Below, piece after piece: positions 57,540 to 64,000 of a stretch of DNA of 64,000 nt. Position 1 is the first letter of the stretch. Each line of letters opens with the position of its first letter. This DNA is from Carya illinoinensis (lineage: Eukaryota; Streptophyta; Magnoliopsida; Fagales; Juglandaceae). The position numbers and the translations under genes are program-made. Under the pieces are notes generated by a model, which searched no databases, was not told the origin of the DNA, and saw nothing but the letters and a program-made list of their open reading frames with translations. The DNA is taken from the NCBI RefSeq assembly GCF_018687715.1, contig NC_056767.1, positions 7,999,001-8,063,000 on the forward strand, in the 5' to 3' direction.

Positions 57540-58826
57540 TGATCGGTGCAAAACTGCAAGTGCACAGTATCGTAGTTTTATAATAAAGTAATAAGAAGAG
57601 TATCGTCCTCAGGGATTGGTACCTTACTTTTGCCAAATACCAAAATTATACTAATCTCAATTTTATCTAGAGGAATCACTAAGATTTTTGTAGCTGCCAA
57701 TTAAACTAAGATCAACTCAGAGAGTAATACGCAAATGAAATAAAACTGACGTTCGAAGATCAAATTAATGGGAAAGAAAACTTCTAGGAAATCGATTTCA
57801 CCTAATTCTTCACTATGCTTTTCTCATCCAGCTAACTTAATTTAATTCTTTTTGTTCATTAGCAAATCTCTAATCCATCTAATAGCCTCTTTCGATAGTC
57901 AATTGGAAATTATTCTTGTTCATCAATTCACACAAGAATATGCAAATTAATAAAGCAAGAAAGCAATAAGACCAATGATTTAATTACTACATAGGTTCAT
58001 ACAAGTCTTTCGATCTCTATACTTACCTATGCTGAAATATTCAAGATCTACCCTACGATTCCCTCTTTCGATAGCAAATCACAAGATTAAATATCATCTA
58101 ATCAATGGCCAGTTAATTAGAAGCAATAAACTCAGAATAAATCAGATAAACAAAGAGAGAATTGCCTTAAATTAGCATAGACAATCAAGCATAGTTTGGA
58201 AATAGGTTACATTGTTTTCCTAGAATGAATAAAATTTAGCTCATGCTAGAAATGGAATTCAACATAAAAGAATTCACTATAATTGTTCTGAGAAGATTGG
58301 AAGAAAATAAACGCTGAAAAATACTCCTCGAGCTCACTGTCGAGCAGCCAAGGAAACGATTCAATGCTTTTCTCCCGTCTGCGCTCGTGTATGATTCCAA
58401 CGTACATGCAATAATTGGAATTCCCTCTCCAAAAACAGGATTGAATCCCTCTAGCTGTCTTTTTTCAGTCCCAAAAGGTGTTCTCCAGTCAAAAAGTACG
58501 ACCATAGAGTGAAAAATCCCTTTTATATCGTCTGACGGCGGAAGACCCTAGATCTGTCAAAATACGATGCTCGCTCGAGCGGGGTGTCGAGCGCACGTCG
58601 AGCGTTCGACTCTGCCTGATTTCGCTCGAGCGTCCTATCAAGCTCACATCGAGCGTTCGACTCTGCCTGATTTCGCTCGAGCGATCTTTGTTTTTAGCAA
58701 CCCGCTTGAGCTCCCTGTCGAGCGGCAGTCTAGCGTTTGAATATGCCTGAATTCGCTCGAGCGGCCAAAAGCCTCTGCTCGAGCGAACTTGTAAAATCTG
58801 CAATACGAAATTTTTGCAAGTCATCA
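57540..58826 (-). mobile_element. Solo LTR of the element C family
   Basis: 1,287 bp aligning end to end with the LTRs of C (TGATCGGTGCAAAACTGC ... GCAAGTCATCA). Flanked by GGCCT on both sides (57535-57539, 58827-58831) with no internal sequence, the signature of LTR-LTR recombination. It includes an extra copy of the segment TCGAGCGTTCGACTCTGCC (two copies, 58600-58660) compared with 53061-54311. Confidence 0.93.
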
Positions 58827-58965
58827 GGCCTGCTCGCGAGTTCTTCCTTATCCACAACCTCTTGAGGCAAAATGGCAACACATGCTGCTTCCAGTCCATT
58901 CATGTTCTGGCTTGTTTAAAGTTGCAGTACAGCAGGGTGAAGGGCTGGAACTGATACTTCTTTTT

Positions 58966-61049
58966 TGTGATATCCCGTTTTTACATGTATTTTTATTGAA
59001 TGAGTGTTTTAATTTAATTAAAATATTAGTTCTTTTATTTAAAATTATCAAATTTTAATTGGATTTATTTAGTTGTGAAATTTATTTTGTAAAGTTTTCT
59101 TAATATTAATTATTGTTTTGAGTTTAAATTGCTGTTTAATTTATTTTAGTTTGTTTTTGGATTTAAAATTATGTTGTTAGTATTTACTAGTTATTTATTA
59201 TATTTTAGCTAGATGTGGTGTCTAAATTATTTTATTCGATTTATAGCCTTTAAAGTTATTTTCGTCGGATCAGTTTCTGGACTCCAGAGGTGAGGACTGG
59301 ACCTTATTTCTTTTCCCCATCTTTTCTTTTTCTCCTTTCTCTTTCTTTTCTCTGTTTCTTTCTTTTTTCTTCTCTTTTCTCCCGGTTCCCTCTCTCTCCC
59401 GTGCTAAGCATTTTCTCCCCTTTACCATTTTTTCCATCGTCTACCCAGAACTGCCGTTCGCCGGCGCCGTAACCTACACCGCCCACCTAGATTTCTTCCC
59501 CTCCGATCGGTGATCATCCCCACCAAATTTCACCTCCATCTGAGCCATCGTTAACCACCACGAGCTCCTTCAAGCCACACGGCTTTTGGGCTATTCCGTT
59601 GCCGTCGTTCCACCTCCGGCCACCACCTCTTCAGAACTTCATCACCAACCTCTTGCCGTCCTAAACCAACCATTTCTAGCTCCGATCCGTTGCCAGAGCA
59701 GCTCTCACGACCTCACTTTCTGTTTTGCAATTTTTGGCCTTCTGCCATTGTTTTCGCCACCACCCATGGTCAGCCCTAACTTCCACTAGCTTCGTAAACA
59801 CCTCTAAGTCATTCCCTATCAATCCCATGCCTTGGTTCACCCTCATTCAAAAGTGGGTATTTTACAACCCACAACCACAGTGTTTTTACACTGTTAGTTG
59901 CTTTTTCTTTGCCCTTTTCAGCTCGTTGATCATTCGAAAATTATTATATAGCGCTGTAAGTATTTTCCAAACTTCCTTTTAGATTTAAATATATATTTTT
60001 TTTAACAATAAATTGTGATTGGTTGGTTGCCAGACTGAGTCCAAGGAGTCGGGGGTCGGATGGATTTGAGAATGAAGTTACTTATATTTGGATGATGTTT
60101 GGTTTCATGTCATATATTGCATAGTGCATGCATGTTCATGTTTATAAAATGAAAACTGGGTTTTCGTGTAATTGCATGCATGTACATGTGTTGGAAATTG
60201 AAAAATGGGTTTTCAAGCTAGAAATGATTTTTGGTATTTTTGAATGATTGGATTGCATGGTTTGAGTCAGAGGCACGTGTAGGGATGGTGGTGAGCAGGG
60301 ATGGTGGTAGAGTCCCGCCTACGATTTTCGCCTACGGTGCACGCTGCGTAGGGATGGTGGTAGAGTCCCGCCTGTGATTCCCACCTACGGTACATGCGTA
60401 GGGATGGTGGTAGAATCCCGCCTGCGATTCCCACATACAGTGCTCTGATGGTTTGGTCAATGGGCCATTTCTGGGAAAATGCTGAGATTGGTTTTTGGGC
60501 CATTATCTGGGATAATGGTGAGGATATGTTTAAAGGAAATGTTTTGGGCCAAAATGGGATTTTTGGCGTGCGTGAAAAATGTGGATTTTTGGGATATATG
60601 CATATGGCATCATGTTCATGCATATTGTTATGGCATGGATATATTTTTATCTTGATGTTTGTTTGGTTTGTTAGTTACCTACGGTACCATCTTTGGTATC
60701 GTAGATTTTAATGCAGAGAACAAGAAGGCTAAGCCCGAGGAGCTGGCTTCGCTAGAGAAGTGATCGAGGATCACTCGTGGCTTGTGCTTCATTTTCCTAT
60801 CTTTGATTGGTATTATATTTTTACTGGTTATTTGTAATATTATTATTATGCTTGTTTTTAAGCGAGTTTGTATTTGAACAAAATTCTGGTACTTAGTTGG
60901 AAAACTTTTACTACCGCTGCGTTATTTTTATATACACATGTTGCATGTACACACACTTAACACTTGGCGATGGGATGCATGATCTGTGTTGTCATCATCT
61001 CGACGCCTCGATTTCTATGTGTCTATATGTGGGAGTTGGGGGCGTCACA
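58966..61049 (+). mobile_element. Solo LTR related to elements D and E
   Basis: 2,084 bp from TGTGATATCCCG to GGGGGCGTCACA, flanked by TTTTT on each side (58961-58965, 61050-61054). It shares the pyrimidine tract (59300-59400), the hairpin module and the 3' part with LTRs D/E but is clearly diverged and has its own tandem repeat at 60296-60447. No internal region is attached. Confidence 0.88.
60296..60447 (+). repeat. Three-unit tandem repeat in the solo LTR
   Basis: Three units of 50-52 bp, starting 60296, 60348 and 60398, each with AGGGATGGTGGTAGA(G/A)TCCCGCCT. Different in sequence from the array in LTR E although it occupies a comparable place upstream of the hairpins. Confidence 0.85.
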
Positions 61050-61054
61050 TTTTT

Positions 61055-61640
61055 CCTGTCTGGCAAAGGGTGGGAATTCCCCTTTGGCCAGGTCAATAGG
61101 CACGACTACCCCTTCCGTGCCATTTGTGGAGTCGTTGGCGAGGACAAAAGCTTAAGACCCTTGGCAACTCCCCTAGGAAGTGAGCCGGATTGAGACCGTT
61201 TGTGCCAAGGTGAAGGCCCACCCGAATGCTATTTTTTCCGAGACCCTGTTGGATTAGGGCATCCTTTGGTGATACTTGGCTCCCTCAACCAATATGCGTT
61301 TTGCTGATTGGACCATACCAATGCATGCAACCGTTCTGTAGGTCTGCAGGTGTTCCCCTAGCCCGCTGGTGGAGGGGAAAGGGGAGAAGCATCGAAGGGA
61401 ATCTCTGGCCAAAAGCAGTTCTGACTCATTGTCTTTGCCACCACCCTGGGGTAGTCTTCTATGTAAGTGCTAGTTCAGTTGCCAATGCCATCATCGAAGA
61501 GGGGAGAGAAGACCGTATCGTCCCTTAAGGCATGTTTTCTTCTCCTTCTCCGCAAGAGGCCGGTGATGCTAATTCCTTTTAGCAAGTCGGAGCTGACCCT
61601 CTGATGGCCAGTTGTACACAGCCAGGGGGGACTCTCCCAA
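61055..61640 (+). pseudogene. Relic of an unidentified gypsy-type transposon gene, split by the solo LTR
   Basis: Frame fragments on both sides of the solo LTR can be read together: 58832-58960 (NLLRQNGNTCCFQSI, LKLQYSRVKGWN) and 61055-61190 (FLSGKGWEFPFGQVNRHDYP). The pattern KGW...FFL.G..WEFP recalls the domain called putative gypsy-type transposon in many plant proteins (Transposase_28, from memory). Downstream to 61640 the frame breaks repeatedly. Function and family are uncertain. Confidence 0.35.
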
Positions 61641-64000
61641 TGTAACGCCCAGAGGGGTTGGAGAATTACTACCTATCACCTACAATCATGTCTCCCAATA
61701 CAAATAAAATCTCCAAAGGTTCCAAAACAAAACATAAATTCATCTTTTTCAACTTAATACATAAGTTCCTCCATAAGGTCATCAATGCAATAAATCAAAT
61801 GACATAAATCAATATTTCCACAATTTTCCAATAATCTTAACATAATAAATTGATAGTATTATAAGCATCACTAAACCCAAATAACATAAAGAAATCTAAA
61901 TATTCAAACAAAACCCTTTTACTAGCATGGGTACCCTTAGGTACTCGACTCCTTATCCTAAGCTAGCCATCCATGCTCAAACTTCTATTCCTAACCTCCA
62001 ATTGGATCATCAAAATCATTTGAAAAATATTGTGAAGATAAGGGGTGAGTTATCAACAATTTTGTAAGCAAAACATATATACTAGTATGTACACATGAGC
62101 CTTTTTAGATAGTTCGGTATGCAGAAATAAAACATTTCATTTTCAGAATACATATCCCAAAAACATGCTATCAAAACATTAGAGCGATACTTCAGAAACT
62201 GTTCATATTCAAAGACCCTTTGGCATAACATAACTAAACATCTTCATCTTATCATATAATTTCATATCATATTGTATCATATTATATCATATCATATACC
62301 ATGTTTAACTCTTGTATAATATGTAAAGAATTTTCTCGATTTCATGTTCGCTCTTTTGCACATTTCACAAACGTGTCAAAATATTGCTCATGTCTACACT
62401 AGTCATGTCAGGAAACATTTTTCTCTTTCATACAGATTTCATGAGTAATGCATAAACACATGGCTAAAGTTGTTTTCACATTTTCTTTTCAAAACATATT
62501 ATGCACATTTTCATAAACCAACCTCAGTTCATTTTCTTTTTATGCAAATTCTAACATATGAATTCCGCTTACCTGACTCTTGGAGTATATTATCTATGGT
62601 TTGAGATTGTAATTTAGTCGTGTCACAATAACTTAAATCAGAAAAATGTTTGTCCATATGTTAATTCCCACACACTAGTGCATAACTTAAATTAACAAAT
62701 ATTTCATGTTCACAAGAATAAAAAGGAATAAGCTCACAACTAGTTAAGTACATGAAACAGACTACAAACTAACAAATCTAACAACCATGCAGCACGCATT
62801 TACCCCCAAGCCTCAACATATCAATCCAACAAAATTAACCCAATAGCAACCATCAGGCCAAACTACACAACCACGTAGTACCACATAATCCCTAGCCAAC
62901 ATCATCTCAAAACAGCAATAATATACCTCCAATAAATTCAACCTCCATCCAAAGGTCGGTATATAACTCAAACCATACAAAACAACCACTACTCAAACTC
63001 TGAGCATCCATTTAACTCACTGCATCTCCAACACAATGTTCTCACTTACAAAAATCCCACGCAGCCACCACATCAACCACACGTTATCCAAATTTCAATC
63101 CAACTAAGAAATTACAATTACACCACTATCAACACCCAAAAAAATCTGCAACATTTTCCAATAAGTAATACTATACAGATCACAATAACTAAGTAATACA
63201 AATAGGTAATATCGCTCTGACTATCTTACCAAATTTTGTGTGTTTAATTCGGTGAAATGATGGTGAGCGGGTGACGTCTAAAGTTTAATCCAATGCCCTA
63301 TGATACGACGTAGCGGTGTTAATTGAGATTTACCTTTGTAGTTAAAACACAACAGTAGATAAAAATTGACAATGGCATTACCTTGTAATGCCTCAAACAG
63401 AGTTGTGCAACACCGCCTTCCTCTGATCACTATGGTAGTACCAACTTATTGGATCAGTTTCCACACCATGCACATCTTCTTCCCTCTAGTGTTCATGGCA
63501 TCAGTGCATGTATAAATACCCAAGTTCTGTATTTCATGCAAACCTTATTTTTCTTTCCAACTTAGGGTTGCCGCAGCCTTGAGTATTTTTTCAGTGAAAC
63601 TCTTCCACACCATGAACTTCACTTCCAGAACAAAACCACCGTGTGATAGCCACTACCCAACCCACACGAACCCGCTAGCCACTGCCTAGACTTAACCACC
63701 ACGATCTTGACGTGAGCTACGTTGTGCCTTAATAGCAGCCAACCACCGTAAGCCTTCTTGCACCCCAATCGCCCAGGCCATTTCAAACTACCAAACAACC
63801 TTCTCAGTTCTTCTTCACTGCCTAGATAGCCTTTGTTTTTAGCAACCATAGCAGAGCATGTGAGTCCCCGTTTTAAGCAAGAGAAGCCACTTTGTGTAAG
63901 ATAATTCAAGAAATGGAAATTGGCAGCTTAATCTAGAGCTAACCATGCATATATTAATATAGAAGATTTTATTACAATTGTTGTTACAATATAAGATCTA
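61641..64000. other. LTR-like region, cut by the window end
   Basis: A change of composition at 61641 begins with TGTAACGCCC, a common chromovirus LTR terminus, and the following AT-rich DNA contains GATAAGGGGTGAGTTA (62038-62053), a motif seen in such LTRs. ATCATAT words repeat at 62250-62300. GTTACA at 63983-63988 would give a matching inverted end, but the flanks CCCAA and ATATA differ, so the right boundary is unproved. No coding domain recognised; the 96-codon minus frame at 63909-63619 is unidentified. Confidence 0.4.

Noticed and set aside
61641..63988. Complete solo LTR TGTAAC...GTTACA
   Set aside because: The 5-bp flanks CCCAA and ATATA do not match and no second copy is in the window, so only an LTR-like region is reported.

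Overview
The window is plant nuclear DNA with no recognisable host gene, no rRNA or tRNA gene and no CRISPR array. It is a nested pile of transposable elements, mainly Ty3/gypsy LTR retrotransposons of the Athila type (PBS related to TGGCGCC...GGGGA, FMDD reverse transcriptase, long 3' region between integrase and LTR) and chromoviruses (PBS TGGTATCAGAGC, FIDD reverse transcriptase, CCHC Gag). The short AT-rich repeat beginning GAGATGAGATGAG near 55.3 kb and the general repeat style suggest a woody rosid, perhaps Fagales. That placement is from memory and is only a guess.

Layout. 1-14.4 kb: a CACTA-like end, the 3' end of a plus-strand Athila element, gag and 5' LTR of a minus-strand relative, and inside that LTR a 5.7-kb insertion holding a chromodomain integrase relic. 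14.4-23.6 kb: element B, a complete but mutated minus-strand Athila (TSD ATAAA). 24.1-26.4 kb: a hAT element with a broken transposase (8-bp TSD CTAATTTA). 26.6-54.3 kb: element C, a minus-strand Athila (TSD CATAC) stretched to 27.7 kb by two chromoviruses of one family: D (plus strand, 32128-40798, TSD TCTTT, many stop codons) inside its pol, and E (minus strand, 42342-51767, TSD CCAAC, all ORFs open) inside its gag. 57.5-58.8 kb: solo LTR of the C family (TSD GGCCT). 59.0-61.0 kb: solo LTR related to D/E (TSD TTTTT). 61.6 kb to the end: an LTR-like region cut by the window.

How it works together. Nesting gives the order: C first, then D and E. D carries eight nonsense changes; E has open gag and pol and LTRs differing at only about a dozen positions by eye, so E is the only plausible autonomous element here. 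D and E lie in opposite orientation 1.54 kb apart and would transcribe toward each other across the leftover piece of C.

Most interesting signals. (1) In both D and E, gag and pol are separated by a T-rich 98-100-nt segment with GT...AG ends. Removing it joins gag to pol in frame in both copies, although the unspliced frame offset differs (+1 versus +2). This suggests that optional splicing, not frameshifting, makes Gag-Pol. (2) The LTRs of D, E and the related solo LTR share short hairpins with compensatory base changes and a small acidic reading frame next to one of them. (3) Each LTR subfamily carries its own tandem repeat array.
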